Of a stretch of 47,881 bases of DNA, positions 1 through 8,549 are shown in pieces. A model generated the notes under the pieces. That model saw only the letters and a list, made by a program, of their open reading frames with translations. It did no database searches and was not told the origin of the DNA. Source of the DNA: an uncultured Fibrobacter sp. GTDB taxonomy: Bacteria; Fibrobacterota; Fibrobacteria; Fibrobacterales; Fibrobacteraceae. The translations under genes and the position numbers were made by a program. The stretch is from positions 1 to 47,881 of the forward strand of contig CAKUXP010000025.1 of NCBI GenBank assembly GCA_934700345.1, read 5' to 3'. The number at the start of each line of letters is the position of its first letter. Position 1 is the first letter of the stretch.

Positions 1-82
1 GAAAAATCGATTTTGAATTAAGCAATTCCTCATCAAAGTTTTCCGTTTTTCTATCAAAAAAGCATCCATCTAAATAACGCAT
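1..82 (-). CDS. Possible 5' end of a divergent gene running off the left edge
   Basis: An ATG at position 82 on the minus strand opens a frame that stays open to base 1 (27 codons, beginning MRYLDGCFFDRKTENFDEEL). It would be transcribed away from the methylase operon. No clear Shine-Dalgarno sequence precedes it and nothing in it is recognisable, so it may be chance. The flanking sequence to the left would decide. Confidence 0.25.
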   Translation of the reverse strand, partial: MRYLDGCFFDRKTENFDEELLNSKSIF

Positions 83-127
83 TCTCAATGGCGATGGTGG
101 AGTCCATTGATTTTTGAGAGAAATTGC

Positions 128-835
128 GTGACAAAACAGATAAAATCAAAAAAGCGGGTTGCCGAGCACGGCGAAGTGTTTACTGCCGAGCGTGAAGTTA
201 AGGCTATGTGTGATTTAGTCGCGCAAGAATGCGACCGAATAGACAGTCGATTTTTAGAGCCAGCATGCGGTGACGGCAACTTTTTGGCAGAAATATTGAC
301 GCGCAAACTTACCACTGTAAAAAAACTGTACAAATCAAACCCGTATGACTTTGAAAGATATTCCGTGCTTGCAATAACAAGCCTTTACGGCGTGGATATT
401 ATGCAAGACAACGTTGCAGAATGTCGCGTACGGCTTTTCAAGTTGTGGGATAAAGAATATAAATCTGCTTGTAAAAAGGCGGTAAGTGATGAAACGCGCG
501 AAGCCGTGAAATATATCCTTTCCAAAAACATTTTATGCGGCAACGCTTTGACGCTTATGTGCGTGGATGAAAAACAAAACGACCTTGATACGCCGATTAT
601 TTTCCCCGAATGGAGTCTTATGCTCGGCACAAAACTCAAACGCCGTGATTTTCGCCTTGACGTGATGCTCAAAGCCAACGACAAGCCAAAAAAAAGCGAG
701 CAACTATCACTTCTCGACGTTCCCGAAGACATACGGAAATATTTGTCTATAAACCCCACAACAAAAGAATATATGGCAGAGCCGATATGCGAATATCCGC
801 CCGTGCATTACAGGAAGGTGCAAGAAAATGGCTGA
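128..835 (+). CDS. N-6 DNA methylase-like subunit, motif I only
   Basis: A 235-residue protein with a class I SAM-binding motif (FLEPACGDGNFL, about residues 42-53), typical of adenine-specific restriction methylases. No NPPY/DPPY catalytic motif is present, so alone it is probably not a complete methylase; it may be an accessory or specificity partner of the next gene's product. The frame extends upstream to a TTG at 107. I prefer GTG 128, which gives the start MTKQIKSKKR and has a GAGAGA-like ribosome site just upstream. It overlaps the next gene by 8 bases, so the two are translationally linked. Base use is more A/T-rich than in the genes beyond 5.7 kb, consistent with transfer. Family membership is fairly sure; exact role is inferred. 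Confidence 0.75.
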   Translation: MTKQIKSKKRVAEHGEVFTAEREVKAMCDLVAQECDRIDSRFLEPACGDGNFLAEILTRKLTTVKKLYKSNPYDFERYSVLAITSLYGVDIMQDNVAECRVRLFKLWDKEYKSACKKAVSDETREAVKYILSKNILCGNALTLMCVDEKQNDLDTPIIFPEWSLMLGTKLKRRDFRLDVMLKANDKPKKSEQLSLLDVPEDIRKYLSINPTTKEYMAEPICEYPPVHYRKVQENG

Positions 836-2384
836 AACCTTTTTTGACAAAATCTACAAAAACAAGACTTTGCACACACCCGACGTTTTGTCGTGCCTTG
901 CAAATTTATCTAACGACGAAGTTTTTACCCCGCCCGACGTGGTAAATCAAATGCTCGATTTGTTGCCGCAGGAATTGTTTTCCGATCCAAACACCACGTT
1001 TTTAGATCCGGCGTGCAAAACGGGAGTTTTCCTTAGGGAAATTGCAAAACGCTTGCTTGTAGGGTTGCAAGACAAAATCCCCGATTTGCAAGAACGTATC
1101 GACCATATCTTCCACAAGCAACTTTTCGGCATTGCAATCACGGAACTCACAAGTCTGTTATCCCGTCGTAGCCTGTATTGCTCCAAGTATCCAAACGGCG
1201 AATACTCGATTTCTCATTTTGACACAGCCGAAGGCAATATACGATTTCGCAGAGTGAATCACGTTTGGGTAAATGGAAAATGCAAATATTGCGGTGCGTC
1301 AGAAACTCAATGGAAACGAGAAGAAGGCAAAGAAACTCACGCATACGAATTTATACACACAGAAAATCCGGAGAAAATTTTTAATATGAAATTCGACGTA
1401 ATTATATCCAACCCACCATATCAATTATCCGACGGCGGCGCACAAGCAAGTGCAAAGCCCATATATCAAAAATTTGTTGAAGCGGCAAAAAAATTAAAAC
1501 CACGCTATTTAAGTATGATAATACCTGCAAGATGGATGACAGGTGGAAAAGGGCTTGATGAATTTCGTGAAGAAACAATACACGACAAACATTTTACCGT
1601 ATTGCACGACTTTGCAAATGCAGAAGACTGTTTTAATGGTGTAGATATAAAAGGCGGAGTATGTTATTTCCTTTGGGAAAGAGATAATGAAAAGATGTGC
1701 GATATTTATAGACACGATAATAATGGTACTATTTTTTCGCAACGTTATTTGGTTGAAGAAGATGATGATATTTTTATTCGTTATCCGCAACTTGTATCAA
1801 TTAAACATAAGGTCTGGAAGAACAAGGCAACATCTTTTGAGACAATAGTTTCATCAAGGAAACCTTATGGGTTAGCAAGCGACTTTTTTATTAGTCCTGC
1901 GAAATTCGGTTTACCTCCGATTAGCGATACTCCTATAAAGGACGGATATAGCATACTAGGACTTTCCTCTCTAAAAAGAGTATTAAAGTATATTCCCAAA
2001 AATTATCCGTTGCCTAAAAAAGACGGCATCAACAAATATAAATTGTTTATTACAAATAGTTATGGTTGCGGTGAGATTGGAGAAGGTCCGGCTACGCCAG
2101 TCCTGGCTACGCCAGGAGAGTTATGCACTGAGACTTTTTTGGAAATAGGAAACTTTGATACACGTGAAGAAGCCGAAAATGCTATGTCATATCTAAAAAC
2201 AAAGTTTTTTAGATGTTTAGTTGGCATACGGAAACAAACGCAACACGCCACAAAACAAGTTTACCATTATGTCCCTATGCAAGATTTTTCAAAGCCGTGG
2301 ACGGACGAAGAATTGTATAAGAAAAACAATTTGACACAAGAAGAAATTGATTTTATCGAATCGATGATTAAACCTATGGAGTGA
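828..2384 (+). CDS. Eco57I-type N6-adenine DNA methyltransferase
   Basis: A 518-residue methylase. SAM motif I is FLDPACKTGVFL (about residues 58-69), with lysine where glycine is usual. Catalytic motif IV is NPPY (residues 195-198, within VIISNPPYQL), the signature of N6-adenine methylases. Before NPPY, a Cys-x-x-Cys pair (residues 152 and 155) might be half of a metal site. The C-terminal half probably holds target recognition, as in Eco57I-like enzymes. It overlaps the preceding motif-I-only subunit by 8 bases, and its TGA lies at the ribosome site of the next small gene, so this is one operon. Inferred role: protective methylation of the sites attacked by the helicase-nuclease encoded downstream. 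Confidence 0.85.
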   Translation: MAETFFDKIYKNKTLHTPDVLSCLANLSNDEVFTPPDVVNQMLDLLPQELFSDPNTTFLDPACKTGVFLREIAKRLLVGLQDKIPDLQERIDHIFHKQLFGIAITELTSLLSRRSLYCSKYPNGEYSISHFDTAEGNIRFRRVNHVWVNGKCKYCGASETQWKREEGKETHAYEFIHTENPEKIFNMKFDVIISNPPYQLSDGGAQASAKPIYQKFVEAAKKLKPRYLSMIIPARWMTGGKGLDEFREETIHDKHFTVLHDFANAEDCFNGVDIKGGVCYFLWERDNEKMCDIYRHDNNGTIFSQRYLVEEDDDIFIRYPQLVSIKHKVWKNKATSFETIVSSRKPYGLASDFFISPAKFGLPPISDTPIKDGYSILGLSSLKRVLKYIPKNYPLPKKDGINKYKLFITNSYGCGEIGEGPATPVLATPGELCTETFLEIGNFDTREEAENAMSYLKTKFFRCLVGIRKQTQHATKQVYHYVPMQDFSKPWTDEELYKKNNLTQEEIDFIESMIKPME

Positions 2385-2389
2385 GTGTT

Positions 2390-2716
2390 ATGGAGTTGTT
2401 AGATAAAAATTTAGAGATTGTACTTAAAAAACTTCTCGAAAATAAGACAGAGAGTGTCTCAGAGGAAGACTGTGAACAAAGTGAAATTGATAGTTTGATA
2501 ACAAATGGTTATTTTACGAAAAAAGATGTTAGTACTTTTAGTAGTTGGCAATATTTGATAGAACCAACACAAAAAGGCAAGTATTATTTTTCAAATAAAC
2601 AAGCATATATCAAAGCATTTCACCGTGAAAAAACTATTCAATGGGTTCGTTATGCCATTCCGGTAATAATATCAATTGCTGCATTAGTCGTATCTATCAT
2701 TGCCCTATGTAAATAA
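2390..2716 (+). CDS. Small membrane-anchored protein in the restriction operon
   Basis: A protein of 108 residues. The N-terminal two thirds is hydrophilic and mostly helical in appearance. The segment from LITNGYFTKKD through QKGKYYF looks like a small winged-helix fold, but this is weak. The C-terminus is one strong membrane helix (about residues 85-106) ending in a short cytosolic or periplasmic tail. I chose ATG 2390 because GGAG lies about 8 bases upstream; an in-frame GTG at 2381 overlaps the previous stop codon. It sits between the methylase and nuclease genes, so a control, sensor or tethering role is possible, but no function can be assigned from sequence. Confidence 0.7.
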   Translation: MELLDKNLEIVLKKLLENKTESVSEEDCEQSEIDSLITNGYFTKKDVSTFSSWQYLIEPTQKGKYYFSNKQAYIKAFHREKTIQWVRYAIPVIISIAALVVSIIALCK

Positions 2717-2736
2717 GAGAATAAGGATAAAGAATT

Positions 2737-5631
2737 ATGGCGAACAATATTAGTCTTTCCGAAATTTTACATAAACGTCCTGACGTTGTGCCGACAATTT
2801 ACGGATATATTCTGCCCGACGTAAAAGACCACGACGGATATATCAAAATCGGCTACACCGACAGAAAAGACACCGAAATGCGTATCCGCGAACAATTGCA
2901 TACGGCGGCAATAAATTTCAAAATTCTGTTCAAAGAATCGGCAATGCGCGCCGACGGCACTTGCTTTACCGACAAAGACGTTCACCGTTTGTTAAAACAC
3001 AAAGGATTTTTGCAACTTAACGCGGGCACGGATAAAAACGAGTGGTTCAAATGCACGCTTTCGGACGCATTGACGGCAATCGAAGAAGTCCGCACCGAAA
3101 CACGGTTTGAAGGCAATCGCACGTGGGATTTTGCTATGCGTGACGAACAGCAACAAGCCGTCAATATGACAAAATCGTATTTTGAGCAATCAAAGATAGA
3201 CGATCCCACTCGCCCGCCAAAGTTTTTGTGGAATGCGAAAATGCGTTTTGGCAAGACTTTTGCAACGTATGAGTTGTGCAAGGCAATGGGGTTCCATAAA
3301 ATCCTTGTGCTTACGTTTAAGCCCGCTGTTGAATCCGCTTGGCAAGAAGACCTTGCCCACCACGTAGATTTCAAGGGTTGGCAATTTGTTAGCAACAAAG
3401 AGGCAAAGTTCGACGCAAAAAAACTTGACGAACAGTATAATGCTTGCGACAAGACAAAACCTATCGTTGTTTTCGGCTCTTTTCAAGATTTGCTCGGCAC
3501 GAACGATGCAGGCGGAATAAAGGCGAAAAACGAATTTATCCATACAACCAACTGGGATATTATCGTTTTTGACGAATACCATTTCGGCGCTTGGCGTGAA
3601 AACGCAAAAAATTTGTTTGAAAAATACGACGAAGAAGACGAAGATTTCGACCTTGAAAAATATCAGAAAGAAGAAGCAGGCAATGCAATAAACGAAACCT
3701 TTTTGCCTATCACTTCTTTGCATTATCTGTATTTATCGGGTACGCCGTTCCGCGCGCTTAATTCGGGCGAATTTTTGGAAGACCAAGTGTTCAACTGGAC
3801 ATATTCGGACGAACAATCGGCAAAAGAAAATTGGGACAAGTCTTTGGGTGAAAATCCGTATGCGGCACTACCTAAAATGGTTATGCTGACGTACAAAGTG
3901 CCGGATTCCATTACGGCGAACGTTGCGATAAACGAAGGGTATGACGAATTCGATATAAACGAATTTTTTAAGGCGCAACCGCTTGAAAAAGGAAAAATCG
4001 AAACGTCAAGATTTGTGTATGAAGAAGACGTGCAAAAGTGGGTTAAAATGATACAAGGTGGTTATATGCCCGTGGACGGTTTGAAACTCGGTGCGGAACG
4101 TCCGCCTATGCCGTTTTCGGATACCACGCTTTTGAACGTTCTGTCGCACACTTTATGGTTTTTGCCGAATGTTGCAAGTTGTTATGCCATGTATAATTTG
4201 CTACGGCAAAAGCAAAATAACTTTTTCGACGATTACAAAATTATCGTTTGCGCGGGTACGAAAGCGGGGATCGGCTTGGACGCGCTTGCGCCGGTATTGA
4301 ACGCTATGGGTGATCCGCTCGTAACAAAAACTATAACGTTGTCTTGCGGAAAACTCACCACGGGCGTTACCGTAAGACCGTGGGCAGGCGTGTTTATGCT
4401 TAGGAACTTAAAATCACCCGAAACATATTTCCAAACGGCATTCCGTGTGCAGTCGCCCTGGGAGGTAAAGGACGAGCACGGAAACCGTGAGGTGGTAAAG
4501 CAGGAGTGTTATGTATTTGACTTTGCTTTAGAGCGTGCGCTGCACCAAATTTCGGACTATTCCTGCCGCTTAAAGGTGGATGATACAAGCCCCGAACAAA
4601 AAGTGAAAGATTTCATTTCTTTCTTGCCTGTGCTTGCGTTTGACGGCTCGTCAATGAATCGTATCGACGCACAGGACATTTTGGATATTACTTATGCAGG
4701 AACGTCGGCCACCTTGCTTGCAAAGCGTTGGCAAACCGCTCTTTTGGTGCATGTTGACAACGACACGCTCAAAAAATTGCAGAATAATCAGGACGCTTTG
4801 GATGCGCTTATGAACATCGAGGGCTTCCGTTCGCTTAATTCCGAAATACAGACAATTATAAACCGCTCGGAAAAGGTTAAAAAACTCAAAAAAGAAAAAG
4901 GCAACGACCTTTCAAAGCAAGAGAAAAAGGAACTTTCAGAAGATGAAAAGAAAGCAAAATCACTGCGAAAACAGGTGCAAGAAAACCTGTTAAAGCTTGC
5001 CGCCCGTATTCCGGCGTTTATGTATCTGACAGACTACCGTGAGCAGACAATAAAGGATGTTATAACGCAGATTGAACCGGATCTTTTCAAGAAGGTAACG
5101 GGACTCTCGGTTAAGGATTTTGATATTCTTTGTTCCATCGGCTTATTCGATCCTGAAAAGATGAATCAGGGAATTTTCGGTTTCCGCAAATATGAAAATT
5201 CAAGCCTTTCCTACACGGGAATTGACAAACACGAAGGTGAGGCTGTCGGCGGTTGGGACACTGTACTGCGTCGTGAAGAATATGAGGCGCTTTATTCAAA
5301 GCAGCAGGCAACCATTGCCGATTTAACGGAGGCGATTACCGTTGCCGACACTAAAGCGGAAAATATTCAACCCAAAACAAACAATACTGCGCATAGCGTA
5401 GGCGCAGCCCACAAGCCTGCTGCCACCTCGCAGCCCGCTCCCGAAAAAGATTGGGACAAGATTCTTTCTCCCGTAGGCGTGGGAACTGCGGTAAAACACA
5501 AGACCTTCGGCGAAGGCACCGTTGTTTGGATGGACAAGGCTAAAAAGTACATCCGCGTTAAATTTACCGCGGGCGAAAAACAGTTCGTTTTCCCTAGGGT
5601 GTTTTTAGATGAACTTTTGAACGTATCTTAA
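2737..5631 (+). CDS. GIY-YIG nuclease / SF2 helicase fusion, probable restriction subunit
   Basis: A 964-residue multidomain protein. Residues 20-105 resemble the T5orf172 branch of GIY-YIG nucleases (IYGYI, then GYIKIGYT, an arginine in RIREQL, and NEWF). Residues 130-640 form a superfamily 2 helicase: RDEQ Q-motif-like start, Walker A KMRFGKT (168-174), Walker B DEYH (279-282), motif III SGTPFR (334-339) and a motif VI-like QTAFRVQS. A lysine/glutamate-rich coiled segment follows (about 700-760). The last 50 residues (from KHKTFGEGTV) resemble the SH3/Tudor-like tail of PcrA/UvrD-type helicases. Together with the upstream methylases this suggests a translocating, cleaving enzyme. It starts 20 bases after the small membrane gene, with a purine-rich AAGGATAAAG ribosome site. 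Domain calls are firm; target and cleavage mode are inferred. Confidence 0.85.
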   Translation: MANNISLSEILHKRPDVVPTIYGYILPDVKDHDGYIKIGYTDRKDTEMRIREQLHTAAINFKILFKESAMRADGTCFTDKDVHRLLKHKGFLQLNAGTDKNEWFKCTLSDALTAIEEVRTETRFEGNRTWDFAMRDEQQQAVNMTKSYFEQSKIDDPTRPPKFLWNAKMRFGKTFATYELCKAMGFHKILVLTFKPAVESAWQEDLAHHVDFKGWQFVSNKEAKFDAKKLDEQYNACDKTKPIVVFGSFQDLLGTNDAGGIKAKNEFIHTTNWDIIVFDEYHFGAWRENAKNLFEKYDEEDEDFDLEKYQKEEAGNAINETFLPITSLHYLYLSGTPFRALNSGEFLEDQVFNWTYSDEQSAKENWDKSLGENPYAALPKMVMLTYKVPDSITANVAINEGYDEFDINEFFKAQPLEKGKIETSRFVYEEDVQKWVKMIQGGYMPVDGLKLGAERPPMPFSDTTLLNVLSHTLWFLPNVASCYAMYNLLRQKQNNFFDDYKIIVCAGTKAGIGLDALAPVLNAMGDPLVTKTITLSCGKLTTGVTVRPWAGVFMLRNLKSPETYFQTAFRVQSPWEVKDEHGNREVVKQECYVFDFALERALHQISDYSCRLKVDDTSPEQKVKDFISFLPVLAFDGSSMNRIDAQDILDITYAGTSATLLAKRWQTALLVHVDNDTLKKLQNNQDALDALMNIEGFRSLNSEIQTIINRSEKVKKLKKEKGNDLSKQEKKELSEDEKKAKSLRKQVQENLLKLAARIPAFMYLTDYREQTIKDVITQIEPDLFKKVTGLSVKDFDILCSIGLFDPEKMNQGIFGFRKYENSSLSYTGIDKHEGEAVGGWDTVLRREEYEALYSKQQATIADLTEAITVADTKAENIQPKTNNTAHSVGAAHKPAATSQPAPEKDWDKILSPVGVGTAVKHKTFGEGTVVWMDKAKKYIRVKFTAGEKQFVFPRVFLDELLNVS

Positions 5632-5640
5632 AACAAAAAA

Positions 5641-5663
5641 GATCCGCTGTTGCGGACCTTTTA
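5641..5663 (-). terminator. Bidirectional hairpin terminator between tRNA-Ala and the restriction operon
   Basis: GATCCGC-TGTT-GCGGACC forms a 7-bp stem with one A-C mismatch. On the minus strand the stem is followed by six T, giving a good intrinsic terminator just past the tRNA 3' end. On the plus strand it is followed by TTTT, so it can also end the restriction operon. Confidence 0.7.
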
Positions 5664-5737
5664 TGGAGATAAGGGGAATCGAACCCCTGACCTATAGATT
5701 GCGAACCTATCGCTCTACCAAACTGAGCTATATCCCC
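5664..5737 (-). tRNA. tRNA-Ala (anticodon CGC)
   Basis: A complete 74-nt cloverleaf on the minus strand. The acceptor stem is GGGGATA/TATCTCC and contains G3:U70, the identity pair of alanine tRNAs. The D arm is GCTC/GAGC, the anticodon loop TTCGCAA places CGC at 34-36, the variable loop is AGGTC, the T arm is AGGGG-TTCGATT-CCCCT, and the discriminator is A. The 3' CCA is not encoded. It reads the Ala codon GCG. A consensus promoter lies upstream and a hairpin terminator downstream. Its 3' end faces the A/T-rich restriction block, the usual side for island insertion. Confidence 0.95.
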
Positions 5738-5749
5738 GGTTGCGACACA

Positions 5750-5778
5750 AATATATTTTATATCGGATAAATTGTCAA
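5750..5778 (-). promoter_or_regulatory. Sigma-70-type promoter of tRNA-Ala
   Basis: On the minus strand, TTGACA (5773-5778) is separated by exactly 17 bases from TATATT (5750-5755). Transcription should start about 5 bases before the tRNA. The -35 box overlaps the ung stop codon. Confidence 0.8.
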
Positions 5779-6443
5779 GGTGTCCAGTTGATTTCCGTGA
5801 TTCCTTTGCTTTTGAGAAATGCGTTGGCCTTGCTGAAATGCCTGCAGCCGAAAAAGCCGCGGTAGGCGGACAGCGGACTGGGATGGGGCGCTTCGAGAAT
5901 CAGATGCCCGCGGTCCTTTGCGATTAGGGCTTTCTTGCGGATGGCGTAGTTTCCCCACAGAAGAAATACGAGGTTTTCCTTGATGGCGGAAATTCGTTCG
6001 ATGATGGTATCGGTAAACTGTTGCCAGCCGATCCCCGAGTGGGATGCGGCCTGGTGGGCGCGGACGGTGAGGCTCGAATTCAGGAGGAGGATTCCCTGGT
6101 GCGCCCAGTTTTCAAGATTGCCGCTTTGCGGAATGGGAATTCCCAAATCGTCGTGCAGTTCCTGGAAGATGTTTACGAGCGACGGGGGCGGTTCGATGCC
6201 GTCGGAAACCGAGAAGCACAGCCCGTTGGCCTGTCCCGGGTTGTGGTAAGGGTCCTGTCCGATGATGACCGCCTTGACCTTATCGACGGGGCATTCGTCG
6301 AGGGCGGCGAAAATCTTGGAGCCGGGAGGATAGACCGTGTACTTTTTTTTCTCCTCGACGAGCGTTGCCTTGAGATGCTGAAAATACGGCATTTCAAACT
6401 GGTCGCTCAGAAGTTCAAGCCATGTGGGGTCAAGTTTTACCAT
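5775..6443 (-). CDS. ung: Uracil-DNA glycosylase, family 1
   Basis: Removes uracil from DNA to start base-excision repair. The 222-residue length matches family 1 enzymes. The catalytic water-activating motif GQDPYH is at residues 62-67 (Asp64), and the DNA-intercalation motif HPSPLSAYRG starts at His187. It lies downstream of the THUMP-like methyltransferase gene with about 30 bases between, so it may be the last gene of that minus-strand run. The start ATG lacks a clear ribosome site. Identification is secure. Confidence 0.96.
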   Translation of the reverse strand: MVKLDPTWLELLSDQFEMPYFQHLKATLVEEKKKYTVYPPGSKIFAALDECPVDKVKAVIIGQDPYHNPGQANGLCFSVSDGIEPPPSLVNIFQELHDDLGIPIPQSGNLENWAHQGILLLNSSLTVRAHQAASHSGIGWQQFTDTIIERISAIKENLVFLLWGNYAIRKKALIAKDRGHLILEAPHPSPLSAYRGFFGCRHFSKANAFLKSKGITEINWTP

Positions 6444-6473
6444 AATCCGATAAGATAAGAAATGGAACGAGGT

Positions 6474-7640
6474 TTAGACGGGAACGGCGAGAATGGCCGC
6501 CTTTTCGCCGTTTATCCGGGTGTAAAAAAGAATGCCTTCCTCCGAACCTTTGGGGGAGAGCCGCTTGATTTCCGCTTCGGGAACGATTTCGACGCCGCGT
6601 TTTTTGAGCGTAAGCTTCCCGATGTTTTTCGCCTTGAGAAGCGCCTTGACTTTCCCCGTGGAAAGTGGGACGCATCCGAGTACCCGGTAATTGTGAAATG
6701 CGGACTTGTCTAAGGGTTCGGAGCTTGTGACGTAGGCGATTCCCGGGGAAAGCAGGCTCGCTGTCGGGGAATTTTTGAGTGCGATTTCGGAAAATAGATG
6801 GCTGCGGACAAGGACGGGTATCGGTTCGGCGATGAATTCCCCGAGAGGCCCGGTGGGAAGTTCGGGAATTTCCGAAAGGGAAAAATCCGAAAGCCATTCG
6901 TGCGCTTCGCCGGATGCATCGATCGCTACGGCCCGGATTTTTCCCGGGTTCTGCGCCATTTCACCGAAAAGGACAAGGCATTCGCGGCAGTCGTTTCGGG
7001 AACCCAGATAGGCGGTTTCTGCGTCAGCCGGAAATTCTTCGGTGGGATATCCGGGCGGGAGCTTGGCGATTCCTCCTCGATAATGCCTCGCGATTTCGAA
7101 AATTTCCGGAAAAGACGGTGTCAGTTCCGAAAAGTTTCGCTGGCAGTCTCCGAGTTTTCCGCGGCGCGCGGAATCGATTGAAAAAAAATCGCCCCGGTTT
7201 TTGATGGTTCGGACATCCGCAATTTCCGCATTTCGTTCGAAACCCATCGCCCGTGTGTTGAAACGGTACATGGCGACCCTTTCCGGGGAAAGGTCGTAGC
7301 CGCGGACCTCCGTTTCCGTGGAAAGGAAAAAACTGTCTCCTCCCATGCCGCAGCACAGGTCGTCGATGGAGCCAGTCTTCGGGAATCGTTTCGCCTTGTA
7401 GGTTCCGATGTCTTTCGCTGTGGATTGTTCCAGGGCGAGCCTGTCGCAGGCGAGAAATGCTTCCGTCTGGAATTTTTTCCGGTATTTGGGAACGAGCGCG
7501 ATGTAATCGAGGACCTTTCCGCGGATTTCTGCGAAAGGGCTTTTCGCGAGAAGCTCCGAAAGCTTGAGATGATCCGTGTTTCGCTCGACGGCAAGAGCGA
7601 CAAGGCGGAAAAGTTCGGGATTGTCCCAGGGAATGTCCAT
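6474..7640 (-). CDS. Class I SAM methyltransferase with THUMP-like C-terminus
   Basis: A 388-residue protein. A helical N-terminal part (1-88) precedes SAM motif I DDLCCGMGGD (93-102), followed by the acidic ribose-binding loop GYDLSPE. The C-terminal part has the look of the THUMP-like domain found in this family (a run of short strands ending in KRGVEIVPEAE and GEKAAIL). The family is usually annotated as a putative RNA methyltransferase; the substrate is unknown. The ATG has AGAGG 8 bases upstream and lies 9 bases after the TrmH-type gene, so the two are co-transcribed. Confidence 0.75.
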   Translation of the reverse strand: MDIPWDNPELFRLVALAVERNTDHLKLSELLAKSPFAEIRGKVLDYIALVPKYRKKFQTEAFLACDRLALEQSTAKDIGTYKAKRFPKTGSIDDLCCGMGGDSFFLSTETEVRGYDLSPERVAMYRFNTRAMGFERNAEIADVRTIKNRGDFFSIDSARRGKLGDCQRNFSELTPSFPEIFEIARHYRGGIAKLPPGYPTEEFPADAETAYLGSRNDCRECLVLFGEMAQNPGKIRAVAIDASGEAHEWLSDFSLSEIPELPTGPLGEFIAEPIPVLVRSHLFSEIALKNSPTASLLSPGIAYVTSSEPLDKSAFHNYRVLGCVPLSTGKVKALLKAKNIGKLTLKKRGVEIVPEAEIKRLSPKGSEEGILFYTRINGEKAAILAVPV

Positions 7641-7649
7641 TAAAAGCCT

Positions 7650-8549
7650 CTAGATGCGCTTGCGGGCGATTTCGTAAAGGCCGAGGGAGAGAGCGACGGA
7701 GGCGTTGTAGGACTGCGCATCGGGCTGCATCGGGATGCGGAGAACGTCGGAGCACTGCTTTCTTACAAAAGGCGGAAGCCCGACATCTTCGCCACCGACG
7801 GCAAGGACGATTCTGTCGCCGAACGGATAATCGACGAGGGAAACGTCGGTCGCCGCATCGAGACCGAGAACTTGGTAATCCGCCTGCTTCAGTTCGCCGA
7901 TGGCCGCTTCGAGGTTCTCGGGACGGCAGATGCGCAGCTTGTCGATTGCTCCTGTCGAAGCCCTGGCGACGGTCGGTGTGATGCCGCACATCCCCTTGGC
8001 GGGCATGAGGAAAATGTCCGCGCCGAGACCGAGGGCGGACCGGATGCACGCACCGAGATTCCGCGGGTCTTCGATATTTGTGGCGACGATGACCAGTTTT
8101 CGCTCGCCTTTTTCTTTCGCCTGAAAAAATTCCTCCTTTACGTCGGCCCATTGGAGTAAGTCCTTTTCGTTGCAGAGAGCGACGACCCCCTGGTTCGGCA
8201 TCGCGTAGGCATCTAGGATGCGGGCTTCTACCTGCTGCACGTGGATGTGGTTTTTCTTGGCGAGTTTTTGCAGGGAGTAGAGCTTTGGGTTTCCCGAATT
8301 ATGCCGGAAGAGAATGCGGTGGAGGCGCATCGGGGAATTGTTCAGGAGTTCCGTGACTTCGCGGATTCCGCCGACGGCCGTTTGCGGCATGCTTTCGGCA
8401 TCGCCTAGGGCGAGGTTTACCTGGGAAGGCTTGGGGCGGTTTTCGTTTCCAAATCGCGGAGAACGTCCGTACGACATGTCGCGCGGACTGTCGAACGAAG
8501 AGTCGTCGCGACGTTCGCGGCTAGGATGAAACGGTTGCTTTTTCCACAT
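7650..8549 (-). CDS. TrmH/SpoU-family RNA 2'-O-methyltransferase, RlmB-like
   Basis: A 299-residue protein of the SPOUT class. The trefoil-knot motifs are clear: NLGACIRSALGLGAD (motif 1), GGEDVGLPP (motif 2) and SYNASVALSLGLYE (motif 3). Before the catalytic domain lies a substrate-binding region like that of RlmB, which methylates 23S rRNA G2251. The first 50 residues are basic and probably disordered. The start at 8549 has AGGAG 7 bases upstream even though it lies 29 bases inside the end of the folate-enzyme gene. RlmB is the best guess; other TrmH targets are possible. Confidence 0.85.
   Translation of the reverse strand: MWKKQPFHPSRERRDDSSFDSPRDMSYGRSPRFGNENRPKPSQVNLALGDAESMPQTAVGGIREVTELLNNSPMRLHRILFRHNSGNPKLYSLQKLAKKNHIHVQQVEARILDAYAMPNQGVVALCNEKDLLQWADVKEEFFQAKEKGERKLVIVATNIEDPRNLGACIRSALGLGADIFLMPAKGMCGITPTVARASTGAIDKLRICRPENLEAAIGELKQADYQVLGLDAATDVSLVDYPFGDRIVLAVGGEDVGLPPFVRKQCSDVLRIPMQPDAQSYNASVALSLGLYEIARKRI

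Noticed and set aside
2090..2116. A 15-base tandem duplication (GGCTACGCCAG twice) that also forms a hairpin inside the methylase gene
   Set aside because: It encodes ATPVLATPG, which fits the expected protein at that place in this family, so it is coding sequence, not an inserted element.
1..5660. A search for integrase, transposase or inverted repeats at the restriction block
   Set aside because: None is visible in the window; mobility of the block rests only on composition and tRNA adjacency.
7024..8151. A 375-residue Arg/Pro-rich frame on the same strand as the methyltransferases
   Set aside because: Its extreme Arg/Pro/Ser composition is typical of a wrong frame across two real genes.
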